This document shows, in pieces, positions 54,870 through 64,000 of a stretch of DNA of 64,000 bases (the stretch's first letter is position 1; each line of letters begins with the position of its first letter). A program made the translations under genes and the position numbers. The stretch comes from Bombyx mori. Taxonomy: Eukaryota; Arthropoda; Insecta; Lepidoptera; Bombycidae. Under the pieces are notes generated by a model that was given only the letters and a program-made list of their open reading frames with translations, had not been told where the DNA came from and made no database searches. The stretch lies in NCBI RefSeq assembly GCF_030269925.1, contig NC_085111.1:2720142-2784141 (forward strand). Reading direction: 5' to 3'.

Positions 54870-56351
54870 ATATGATAGTACTTGTATTGTCTAGTAGTAT
54901 CTTGTTACGAAATCTACTTTTGCTTTTATCACTTTAGAAATAAATTCGTGTATTTGTCGCATTTTCTACAGTATTTATATGAATTAAATTATCATAAACC
55001 ATAAACATTTTCTTTGGATTTGTTCGTGTTGAACGACTTTCGATTTCTCGATTCAGTGTAACACTACGTTTAAGGTTATGTATATTAATGTCTCTCAATA
55101 AACATAACTCTATTAAGACAGACATTGCTTACAATAGTAAATGTTATTGCATAAAACTCCTTCAAAAATTGTTTTCATATTCAAAAACGGGGCATTCAGA
55201 AAGACAATGTTAAGTTTCAGATGTTAAAGGTAATTTTTTTTTTCAATCCCTTAAATGAAATTCGGTAAAGATCTGAATCGCGCTAACGACAATTTCTAAT
55301 AAAATCTTGTAGAATAACAATTTTGATGTTGTTATAAGGACGACATTTAATACGTCGGTCAGTCTACCGAATAAGCGCGATGAAATATTTGTTCCTATAA
55401 TGAGGTTTGACATTGAAACACAACATAAAACTAACATTAAAAACAAAACAACTCAGTCCCAGAGTAAAATTTTTCACTACGAAATATGTAAAACCACAAT
55501 ATAATAACAGCAAAAACTATCATTATACTAATAATAATAGGTATCGTGATGATTTCGTTTTAAAGCGAATCTTATTAAAGAAAAAGAAAAAAAATAGATC
55601 GAATAAATCGTTTCCATTAAAATATTTACGATGCTACTCTCGAAAAATTTTCCTAATTGAGTTTAATTTTGCTTTTAAGATTATCGATATTTAAAAGTAG
55701 CACATGATCGATACTTCGTAGTCACACAAACATAATAATATAACCTATGTATATTTAAAATTTATATTACTTAGTATTTTATTTAAAAGTATATACTTCT
55801 ATACATTAAAAAAATGTATCTAAATTCATTATTATTATGCGTGTTATATTGAGCAGTACATACAGCACATATCGATTAAATATTTTACTATAGGCGAATA
55901 ATGAATCGATAAAAATATCGATATTAAATTATACAATATATATTGTTATAGAGTTTGGTCGTTTATTTCGAATATCGCATCATGGTTTTGTGATATAAAT
56001 AATATTATTGTACTTTCTAAGCTATTCTTGCTAGCCGTTTGTTTTAGTAACGAGTTATCGACAAAGACAATTTAAAACATGAGAAGTGGAAATGTACCGA
56101 AACATTGGATATCGATTTTTATTGGTTTCTATATCCTGAATCTTATCTAAATTTTTTGAAGACAAATTTTGTCGATTCTGTGTAGCAAAATTGATGAATA
56201 AAACCTTTAAAATTAACAAATAATGTCGATTAATTATTTTAAAAATCATATTAATATTGTGTATAATAAAATATATTTGTTCAAATAATGCACTAATAGG
56301 ATATAGATAACCAACAATATAAATGATAAGGTAAACAGATGAAATGCTTAC
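54870..56351. other. AT-rich 3' flank of the OATP gene
   Basis: Probably includes the OATP 3'UTR (minus strand from 56529 down). Candidate AATAAA signals on the minus strand occur near 56120 and 55970. No other gene seen. Confidence 0.4.
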
Positions 56352-56450
56352 AAACAGTGACGTCACAGGTGCACGTCATACAGCCACGTGGTCCGGGGAG
56401 GGAGTCGCGGGGCAATGCTATGTCGATGTGACCGACTTCGCTCATCACTA
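56352..56450 (-). pseudogene. Degenerate partial tandem copy of the OATP terminal exon
   Basis: Shares CAGTGACGTCACA, CACGTGGTCCGG and an ATGTCGATG segment in the same order as exon g (56519-56660), with internal deletion of the Pro/Ala-rich coding part. It reads as a decayed duplicate in the 3' flank, not a usable exon. Confidence 0.6.
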
Positions 56451-56529
56451 GTTGAAAGTAGAAAGTATCATAAAACATACGTTATCGATACGGCCACCAC
56501 TAGAAGTGCGACTCGTATGAACAGTGACG

Positions 56530-56717
56530 TCACAGCTGCGTGTCGGTGGGCGCTGCGAGCAGCACGTGGTCCGGCGAGGGCGGCGCGGGGGGTGAGGCCG
56601 CCAGTGCGGGGAGGGGGGGGCCGCCCGCCTCGCTGGGGTTCATGTCGATGCGCCCCGCCTTACTCCACACCAGCAGGTCCATTATGAAGGCGAGGAACAT
56701 GATCGCTGCCGAGAGGC
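56530..56717 (-). CDS. OATP terminal exon g (TM12 and cytosolic tail)
   Basis: Acceptor CAACAG, 188 nt to the TGA stop. Encodes TM12 (LSAAIMFLAFIMDLLVW), KAGRIDMNPSEAGG, a Pro/Ala-rich linker and the end TDTQL. The stop codon lies inside a perfect CRE palindrome TGACGTCA (56525-56532). A degenerate partial copy of this exon follows in the 3' flank. Confidence 0.92.
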
Positions 56718-59700
56718 CTGTTGATGAAACACTTTTCAAAGCGACATTTCCTATAATAATAGTGTGCATGCGGCAGAGATGCGAATGTTGAGATGGATGT
56801 GTTGAGTGACAAGAATGGACAAGATAAAGAATGAGTATATCGGAAGAAATGTAAAAGTAGATGTATGGAAATGGTAGTGCAAGGTAAAGGGGGAAGAGGT
56901 CGACCGAAGAAGACATGGATGAAGTGTGTGAATGACGATATGAGAGAGAGAGAGGAGTGATGGTGAGATGACGGCTGATAGAAGAGAATGGAAGAGAAGA
57001 AAAATTAGCTGTGCCGACCCCACTTAGTGGGATAAGGTGGAGAAAAAGAAAAAGAATTTCCTATAATAATATTTTTTATCTAGTAAATGAATCGAAGAAC
57101 CATCCATCCTATTGGTTTGAAGAGTTAGTGACGTCTGAACACCACCGCCAATCTTGAGACATGAACTGTAACTTAGATTTCATGCGAATAGTTTGCAAAC
57201 TGGCATGCACGATTATTCTCTCGTTAGACTAACGCCATTGTTGGTATCGACCTCATGAGCAACACCTGGCGTATGTATACGTGCCGATACTGTAAGACCC
57301 ATTTCTCTAAGCAAGCACCTTAAGCGACTTCCATAATCAATGATGAAGTTATGTGTAAAAAAAAAAGTTCGGAGTTATCGTATGTGATATGACATTGTCA
57401 CGATGCAATCATGATTAGTGGGATAGTAGTTAGGCCATACAATAGAGACTTCGGCCTCGCGATTCTGTATAGGTGACGGATTCGGACGTACACGGACTCT
57501 ATTATTCGTTTAATGAAATTTTTGAATCGAATATTAAAAAATATATATTTTTTAATCTTTATTCCTTCGATGGATGGACGAGTTCACAGCCCACCTGATG
57601 TTAAGTGGTTACTAAAGCCCATAGACATCTATAACGTAAATGCGCCACCCACCTTGAGATATAAGTTCTAAAGTCTCAGTAACAACTGGCTGCCCCACCC
57701 TTCAAACCGAATTACTGTTTCACAGCAGAAATAGGCGGGGTAGTTGGTACCTACACGTGCGGACTCACAAGAGGTCCTACTACCAGTAAAATATATAATA
57801 ATCTAGAACACAAGAGTAATGCTGACCCAAGTAGAAGTATCTGAAGGAGTGCGTGTCGTAGAAGACGCAGGCGCCGAGCTCGCCGCACGCGTAGTCCCGC
57901 AGGCGGCACGCGGCGTCCACGGCCGCGCCGAACACGATGGGGCACGGCACGTTGCCGAACACGCCGATGGCGAACTGGATCACGCCCATCGCCATCGCCT
58001 TGTCTGGAACACCACACACACCTGGTTATGTACCAACCAAACGGAACCCTATCGATTAATGACAGCCGTGGAGCTTGACTGAGTAAATATGAGGCGTATT
58101 TACGTTACCAGGTTTTAAACCCAGTTTTTTTCCTACATAAGCTGATAGCCTTTAGAGGCTATTTCAGCTTCACCCTAACGTGTGTAGGTGAGCTCACGGG
58201 GCTCAAACCTGACGACGTTGCTGACACGAACCCTAGCAACAGCAGTGCTTCGCAGAATCTACCACCGGATCGGAAACGCGACCCACAGAGAAGATCCGGC
58301 GAGAAACTCAGTGGGATGTGTCTGTGGGCTGCAGGAGTACTGACCGTGCTTGTCGGTACAGCGGATGATGAGCAGCACGGCGCCGACCTCTCCACTGGCG
58401 TGCACGAACATGATGGCCGCGAAGATGGCGATGAAGACGTAGATCTGCGAGCACGGCACCCCGCACTCCCCGCTCACCGCGTACCCCTCGGGCGCGGCCA
58501 GCTCCTGGAACGTTCTATTGTGCAGATCGTACAGCTTCCCCCTGCAAAATAAAACGCACACCCTGTATTGTCATAGTTCGCGGAAACGAATACAGATGGC
58601 GCTGATACACAATAATTATCAACTTGAGTTTTTTTTTTCACTAGGAACTCTAGATTTACTTTGTTATACTAAGCTTGTCGTATTTATTTATTACAAAGAC
58701 GAATAAACGAGCCACTAAGCCGTTGAGCAGTCACTGAAACCCATAGATATTACGATGTAAATTCTCTCGTCCACCTTGAGATATAAAGTCCAGTTTTCAT
58801 TGGTAGAGGGTAATGGCTAAGGCAACTTTTAAAACAGAACATATGACAGTTTCGTGGCAGAATTCAGTATAGGATACCAGGATAGTGGTACCTACACGTG
58901 CAGGTTTACTATACGTTCTCTACGTAATTAAACAATGATTACACAAACAAAAAATCGTAACCTATTTTTATTGTACAATACATATTATTCGTTCGTGAGA
59001 GAATTCATTCATGAACACAAGTTAAATACACATTTTGCGTGGAGTTTTTTTACTTATCTGTGGGATTCGAACTCTGGCACAGTCGCATCTCTCTATAGGA
59101 GTACACCATCTTATCTATTAAGCCACAATAGCTTATTCGATTTTGTTATGTTTGTGTAAGAGTAATGATTATTTTACTGATTATCCTAAGCGATTAAAGA
59201 AACCACCAAGTAAACTATTAGTAGATACTACGAGTACACCTTGCGTCTTATTCATCAGGCCGTGGAGGCCTCTAGTTCCAGAAAGCAAACGATTCGAATA
59301 TCCCCACTAATGACGTCACGCGGCTTTCAAAAAGTACTTTACTGGTGGTAGGACCTCTTGTGAGTCCGCACGGGTAGGTACCACAACCCTGGCTATTTCT
59401 ACCGTGAAGCAGTAATGCGTTTCGGTTTGGGTAGGGGGGAGGGGGGGGACAGCCGTTGTAACTATACTGAGACCTTAGAACTTACATCTCAAGGTGGGTG
59501 GCGCATTTACGTTGCAGATGTCTAAGGGCTCCAATAACCACTGTCGTCCACCCATCTAACAAATAAAAAAAAATTAAATAAAACTTCGGTACTAACAGAT
59601 CGGTTGTCGCACTTCCGTTGATACACGAACAATTATAATACAAGAATGTATTGTTGTCGAGCTGCATGCTTCCCATGCAGCCGGCCTGGCAGGGCGAGAG

Positions 59701-62700
59701 ATACGTGTAAGAATCCTGAAAATTAAATAAAAAAAAAAACATTAATAATTCATACATACGGTCACAATATACCGGCTTTCATGTCAGTGTCGACCTCCTG
59801 TACACACGGACACGGAAATAAAGGATTAGTTCTTCAATTTTTGGCACCAAAATTTCGGATATTACTTTCGGGTGTAAAAAAAGTCCCATTGACGTAAAAA
59901 GGTAAATTTAAATTATGGTAAGGTTAAATAAAGGTAAGTTTAAATTTAAAAAATACACAAAGCCTAAAGCTTCAAAGTTTTAAGATCAATTTCGCTTGTC
60001 CAGAATTCCGTGCACATGTTCTCACTTATTCGTATTAAATTCGTCTCAATAAAATTATTTTCAATAAACTCTAATCCCTATATGTTTAAAGTTCAAAGTC
60101 TCATGACGTTTCAATATCAACTTCACTTGCGTCGAATGTTATGTTTCATTCGCCGATTTATCTCAAGACTGTGAATTGTATCGTCTTTTTTTTTTGTTTC
60201 TACCTAAGCTGATCAAAGCTGAGAGGCTATGTCAGCGTAACCCTAACAAGTAGGTGAGCTCACGGGGCTCAAGCCTGACGACGTTATAACACTGGCCTTA
60301 GCAAGAGCAGTGCTTCGTAGAATCTAGCACCGGATCGGAAACGCGACCCACTGTCAAGATCCGGCGAGAAACTCAGAGGGATGTGTCTGTAGGTTAATTT
60401 ACTCGCCGAGCCCTTCGTCGCAAGCAACGGGTTCTACGAGAACGATGACCGGAGTCATCATTCTCCTGCCCTTATCCCAGTCACCTGGGATATGTTTTTT
60501 CCTTCCATATTCCTCTACTATATACCATTTCTTCGCTCCCCACTTACACGATAAACGATGACCGGAGTATCGTCAGTTAACATCGGCGTCTCATTTAGAT
60601 ATGACCAAATCATATTTTAAATGGTAAAGCGCGGTTTTTTTTGGGACAGAAACCGGCATGGACCTTAGTACCGACAGCAGATAAACTATTATTGATTACC
60701 TGTCCACAGACGGGGCTGAAGGAGGCGTTCTCGCAGTGACACGCCATGCTGCAGGGCAGGGCGCTGTCGGAAGCCGCGCTCAGGTACCGGTAACTCTTCT
60801 CTGGGCAACTCACGAACATCAGCGCCACCATGCCTTCAAGAAAGCATCCGAATTGTTTTGGACGTGTCGTACATTTTGAGATTTTTTTATGGCTTAGATG
60901 GGTGGACGAGCTCACAGCCCACCTGGTGTTACTGGTGTTACCGGAGCCCATAGCCATCTATAACATAAATGTCGCTACCCACGTTGAGATATGAGTTCTA
61001 AGATCTCAAGTATAGTTACAACGGCTGCCCCACCCTTCAAACCGAAACGCATTACTGCTTCACGGCAGAAATAGGCAGGGTGGTGGTACCCACCCGCGTG
61101 GACTCACAAGAGGTCCTACCAGCAGTAAATACGCAAACTATAATTTTGCGGGTTTGATTTGTATTACACGATGTTATTCCTTCACAGTGGAAGTCAATCG
61201 TGAACATTTGTTAAATACGTATTTCATTAGAAAAATCAGTACCCGCCTGCGGGATTCGAACACCGGTGCATCGCTCGATACGTATGCACCGGACGTCTTA
61301 TCCTTTAGGCCGCGACGACTTCAGCACATTAACATTTAAGACTACCCCACAAACTCACCGGCACTATAAATGGCGGCTGTGGCTGCAGTCCAAGCGGCCA
61401 CCTGTCTTGCGGACGGTACAAGCTTCAATATGACAACTCCCGACGTTATTATACCGAGTCCCATCACCAGGATACCACCGAGAGCTGGAATGTAAGAGGT
61501 ACCGGGATAAAATTATAATAACCTACTATGTATCCTAGGGTTTTGATCGCCTTCATCTTATCCGACTGCGATAGCAAAGGATATCAGAGGATTTAAATAT
61601 CCATTTAAAGTAGGACATGTATTAGATCCGTCTTAGAATGGGTTTCGTTTTTTTAGAACTTTATCATAATTATACAATAGTTCACTATGTTTGTATTTAA
61701 AATATTTTCTCAAAGGGAATATTGTAGATTTTAATACATTTGTATACATACATGTACCTAATATAAAAATTGGTTATAATATAAAAACAAAAAAAGAAGT
61801 ACGTCGACATAATAAAACGAACTAACATTTTTTCGCGCAAATGTACATAGATTCGTCCACGACCCTCAACCCAGCAGTCAGGGGGACCTTGTTACTGCAC
61901 TATTCAGTCAAAACACGTTATTTCGGATCCTCCCGATCCACTAACGGTGCTTTTAGGTACCTCAAGCACCGATCATCGTTCTCGTCGAACCCGTCGCTTG
62001 CGACGAAGGGCTCGACGAATAAATTAACCCACATACACAGCTCACTGAGTTTCTCGCCGGATCTTCTCAGTGGGTCGCGATTCCGATCCGGTGGTAGATT
62101 CTGCGAAGCACTGCCTTTGCTAGGGCTAGTGTTAGCAAATTCTCTCAGTTTGAAGCCGTGAGCTCACCTACCCATCCGGGCGTAGCTGTAATAGCTGTAA
62201 TAGGCTACCAGCAAATAGGTAGGTTAAAATAAAAAAAAATCACCTTCATTTCGTAATTCAAAATTAACGAAACACGTTACATTTTCCCGAGATAAGGAAG
62301 TTACTCACGTATTTCTACTTTTCACACTTTTTCTAATAATATAATACAATAAAAAGTTTATGTTAATACATGTCACAAAATATCTTGCGAAATTTCATTC
62401 AAATTGATTTGTCATTTCAAGGTGATACGGGTCACAATAACACAAACTTTCACATTTATATATATATGTATATTAAGTATACTTAAATAAATTTTATATT
62501 AAAACTTTCCTCTTCTTATGAACGTTGGGCAAATTAGTTATAAGGTAAGAGAATCCTTTAAGGATGTATACAATATTAAGACCGTAGCTGGAATAAACTT
62601 TAAGGCTACCAGAGAATTACTAGGGAAAAAGAGACTGTAATACTGTTTTATTTTGTGGTTTGGTAATTCCCCCTTTTTTAATATATTGCGAGGGCCGAGA

Positions 62701-63487
62701 GTCTATTTACTATAAGCGACATACCCCTTAATACGTGACATCTATCTTTGTAATTAAAGGTCCGTTTTATTTGGTATTATTATTAACAATTCAATGCTAT
62801 TATTTGAACTTCAATTAAATTAACGCCATTCAAATGACTAAAGAACTTCTTTTGTTATGACATATTTACCAAATTTCAAACTTTAAATAGCTCTCTGTAA
62901 AGTTGCAAAAAATTTGCTTAAACCAAATAACCTTTCACCTGTCGATATAATGAGAAAGTTAATTTGTGTTTAGATTTTATTTAAGTACCTTCGAACCCAA
63001 GCCATCGCTGGAAGTAAGCTTGGCAGTTTTTTTTTTATTGCTTAGATGGATGGACGAGCTCACAGCCAACCTGGTGTTAAGTGGTTACTGGAGCCCATAG
63101 ACATCACGCAAATGCGCCACCCACCTTGAGATATAAGTTCTAAGGTCTCAAGTATAGTTACAACGGCTGCCCTACCCTTCAAACCGAAACGCATTACTGC
63201 TTCACGGCAGAAATAGGCAGGGTGGTGGTACCCACCCGCGCGGACTCACAAGAGGTCCTACCACCGGTAAAAAGTATAACGATTTTCTGTCCTTTGGGAA
63301 ATACTAATGAAATTAAACTGACCAGACACAAGATTGGCATCGTGTGTCGGGAGTCGGAACTGCTTCTCCAAATATTTGGGTAGGAAACTGTAAACTCCAC
63401 TGATCGGCATCAGATGCAACACGGAGCTGGCTGTCCTCCACATCAGAATGTCGTTCGTAATCTGCCTCTTGATGGCCGCGAAGAAAT
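56530..63487 (-). CDS. Organic anion transporting polypeptide (OATP/SLCO family), 3' half, seven exons
   Basis: Minus-strand exons are 63487-63323, 61484-61359, 60833-60700, 59715-59597, 58541-58345, 58003-57827 and 56717-56530. All have GT-AG borders and the frame holds through every junction, giving 367 C-terminal residues to a TGA. OATPs are 12-TM sodium-independent transporters of organic anions (hormones, toxins, drugs) in the plasma membrane. Diagnostic parts are the SVLHLMPISGVYSFLPKYLE segment, GLGIITSGVVIL and PSARQVAAW (TM8/9 region), the Cys-rich extracellular loop with a Kazal-like module (SPVCG, then YLSPCQAGC and YYNCSC), the last TM helices, and a Pro/Ala-rich cytosolic tail ending PTDTQL, a class I PDZ ligand form. 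The N-terminal half lies beyond 64000. Introns are packed with Bm1 and LINE fragments. I do not assign a subfamily; insect OATPs include the ecdysone importer, so that identity needs a tree. Confidence 0.93.
56755..57055 (+). mobile_element. LINE ORF2 C-terminal fragment (RTE/CR1-type) in OATP intron
   Basis: Plus-strand reading gives GKGGRGRPKKTWMKCVNDDM followed by ADRREWKR-type residues and GCTGTGCCGACCCCACTTAG, the usual end of endonuclease-reverse transcriptase LINEs in insects. Starts about 40 bp from the OATP exon g acceptor. Confidence 0.6.
57558..57790 (-). mobile_element. Bm1 SINE in OATP intron
   Basis: GATGGATGGACGAGTTCACA through GAGGTCCTACTACCAGTAAA; ends about 37 bp from the exon f donor. 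Confidence 0.87.
57827..58003 (-). CDS. OATP exon f (TM11)
   Basis: Phase 1 to 1, acceptor TTCCAG, donor GTCAGC. Encodes DKAMAMGVIQFAIGVFGNVP, CPIVFGAAVDAAC and YDTHSFRYFYLG, a classic OATP C-terminal pattern (gate helix and substrate-path FG-A-x-D). Codon use is markedly GC-rich compared with the AT-rich introns. Confidence 0.93.
58124..58322 (-). mobile_element. Jockey/BMC1-type LINE 3' end in OATP intron
   Basis: CTGATAGCCTTTAGAGGCTA through CGAGAAACTCAGTGGGATG, ending about 20 bp before the exon e donor. Confidence 0.8.
58345..58541 (-). CDS. OATP exon e (loop end and TM10)
   Basis: Phase 2 entry, phase 1 exit (donor GTCAGT). Encodes GKLYDLHNRTFQEL, GECGVPCSQIYVFIAIFAAI and a membrane helix ending CTDKHG. 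A Jockey-type LINE 3' fragment (58124-58322) sits about 20 bp from the donor and fills most of the 341-bp intron. Confidence 0.92.
58685..59280 (-). mobile_element. Ancient Bm1-like copy in OATP intron
   Basis: Weak body (CCACCTTGAGATATAAAGTC, GTGGTACCTACACGTGC) and possible tRNA-side remains (GTGGGATTCGAACTCTGGCA). Boundaries uncertain. Confidence 0.45.
59338..59572 (+). mobile_element. Bm1 SINE in OATP intron
   Basis: TTTACTGGTGGTAGGACCTC through GTCGTCCACCCATCTAAC; a G-rich expansion lies near 59430. Its tail ends about 25 bp from the exon d donor. Confidence 0.88.
59597..59715 (-). CDS. OATP exon d (Kazal-like module)
   Basis: Starts in phase 0 after TTTTCAG and ends in phase 2 at donor GTTAGT. 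Encodes DSYTYLSPCQAGCMGS then NNTFLYYNCSCINGS, with conserved cysteines and two Asn-x-Thr/Ser glycosylation sequons. A Bm1 tail ends about 25 bp from its donor. Confidence 0.93.
60186..60445 (-). mobile_element. Jockey/BMC1-type LINE 3' end in OATP intron
   Basis: Standard tail plus the stretch GAGCCCTTCGTCGCAAGC; lies between OATP exons c and d. Confidence 0.78.
60700..60833 (-). CDS. OATP exon c (TM9 end and start of Cys-rich loop)
   Basis: 134 nt, ends in phase 0 at CAG|GTAATC. Encodes MVALMFVSCPEKSYRYLS and the cysteine pattern C-x3-C-x-C ending FSPVCGQ, the first part of the Kazal-like extracellular domain. Confidence 0.92.
60882..61322 (-). mobile_element. Bm1 SINE, full length, in OATP intron
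   Basis: GGCTTAGATGGGTGGACGAG through the body, linker and tRNA-like head (GCGGGATTCGAACACCGGTG, TTAGGCCGCGACGACTTC). Confidence 0.92.
61359..61484 (-). CDS. OATP exon b (TM8-TM9)
   Basis: 126 nt, phase 1 to 1, acceptor TTCCAG, donor GTGAGT. Encodes LGGILVMGLGIITSGVVILK then LVPSARQVAAWTAATAAIYS, typical of this part of OATPs. A near full-length Bm1 lies about 35 bp past its donor. Confidence 0.92.
61587..62215 (+). mobile_element. Second copy of the composite retroelement (OATP intron)
   Basis: From GGATATCAGAGGATTTAAAT through TACATTTGTATACATACA and GATTCGTCCACGA to the Jockey-type tail, this matches the copy in gene C intron 1 base by base with scattered differences. It lies between OATP exons a and b. 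Confidence 0.65.
63028..63271 (-). mobile_element. Bm1 SINE in OATP intron
   Basis: TTATTGCTTAGATGGATGGA through AGAGGTCCTACCACCGGTAA. Confidence 0.9.
63323..63487 (-). CDS. OATP exon a (loop and TM7 region)
   Basis: Acceptor TTTCAG, donor GTCAGT, phase 1 at both ends. Encodes FFAAIKRQITNDILMWRTAS followed by a membrane segment and FLPKYLEKQFRLPT, a strong OATP signature. Just upstream (about 63500-63560) a hydrophobic stretch VVATLATSLGVFTIV reads open in a compatible phase, but only 16 nt would separate it from this exon, so I did not include it. Confidence 0.9.
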
Positions 63488-63681
63488 CTGAAACGGGAGT
63501 AACAGTTCATTGTCTTCACGATCGTAAAAACTCCAAGAGACGTGGCCAGTGTGGCCACTACTATAGGAAATAAAACAAAAGTATTATTAGACAAGACTAG
63601 GTGTGAATAATGAGATAAAAATATAAAATGTAAATTTTATCTGTGTCACCAAAGTAGATTGAATATGCATTATTATTAAGG

Positions 63682-63902
63682 GCTAGCCGTACTGGTCCGC
63701 TTCGCTGCACATATAAAATTAGCATTATTATTTATTGTCATTATTATTAGGGAGTCCAACACTCATATAAATATTAGCTTATCCATTAAGTACATGTATT
63801 TTCTACATGGATACCCATCTTCAAGTCAATCGGATGCATGGTTCAGTAGTTATAACGGAACATCCGTAAAAACCACTGTAGATTTATATATTAGTATAGA
63901 TA
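63682..63902. repeat. Dispersed repeat family R3, copy 3
   Basis: CTAGCCGTACTGGTCCGCTT to TATATATTAGTATAGATAG, with an internal deletion after TATTATTATT. Confidence 0.75.
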
Positions 63903-64000
63903 GTATAGATATAAATAACACGAAAACTACTGATCAAAATTTGATAAAAATGAAATGCAAATACACGAGAAGTTCCATCATTCAAATAAATAAATAAAAA

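Noticed and set aside
55407..55694. 95-codon Lys/Asn-rich open frame
   Set aside because: AT-driven composition, no motif, no promoter or splice context.

Overview
The window is nuclear DNA of a lepidopteran, almost certainly a silkworm (Bombyx mori or a close relative). About twenty copies of the tRNA-derived SINE Bm1 lie across it in both orientations. They come with 3'-end fragments of Jockey/BMC1-type, R1-clade and CR1-like LINEs, one BEL/Pao LTR element, hAT, mariner and IS630-like relics, AT-rich spacers and short GT-AG introns. No bacterial, organellar or CRISPR features are present. Coordinates of degraded repeats are approximate to about 10 bp.

Layout. 1-24 kb: no gene recognised. 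It holds a mariner relic (4.6 kb), a ~390-bp tandem duplication (7.0 kb), a hAT MITE with an 8-bp target duplication (9.7 kb), an old Jockey LINE carrying a nested R1-clade fragment (10.3-13.3 kb), a miRNA-like hairpin (14.4 kb) and a 56-bp minisatellite inside an R1-type 3' end (15.5 kb). 24-42 kb: four small secreted-protein genes, A (+, 24.3 kb), B (-, 28.0-29.1 kb), C (+, 30.4-32.3 kb) and D (-, 41.3-42.2 kb). Each has a TATA-type or TATA-like motif, a first coding exon that is essentially only the signal peptide, and a phase-1 intron directly after it. A is extremely glycine-rich, B is Gly/Lys-rich with a nine-serine block, and C and D look like true paralogues: R-I-R-R just after the signal peptide, Gly/Tyr-rich middle, S-x-S-K plus Ser/Ala tail. 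A full-length 5.2-kb Jockey-clade retrotransposon with two intact ORFs and a 12-bp target duplication sits a few bases past the stop codon of gene D, in the same orientation. 43-48.3 kb: a BEL/Pao element whose 192-bp LTRs differ at one base, yet whose reverse transcriptase is largely deleted. 48.3-56 kb: AT-rich, with one internally deleted IS630-like transposon. 56.5-63.5 kb: the last seven coding exons of an organic anion transporting polypeptide (OATP/SLCO) gene on the minus strand, all frame-consistent, ending in a PDZ-type tail; its 5' half lies beyond the right edge.

How they relate: the only host genes I can support are the four secreted-protein genes, probably an expanded local family for cuticle, silk or immunity (not decided by sequence), and the unrelated OATP transporter. 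Everything else is transposon history. The most useful observations are the shared architecture of the secreted family, the same-strand retrotransposon in the 3'UTR of gene D, the RT-less but recently integrated BEL element, and the long-stem hairpin at 14.4 kb.
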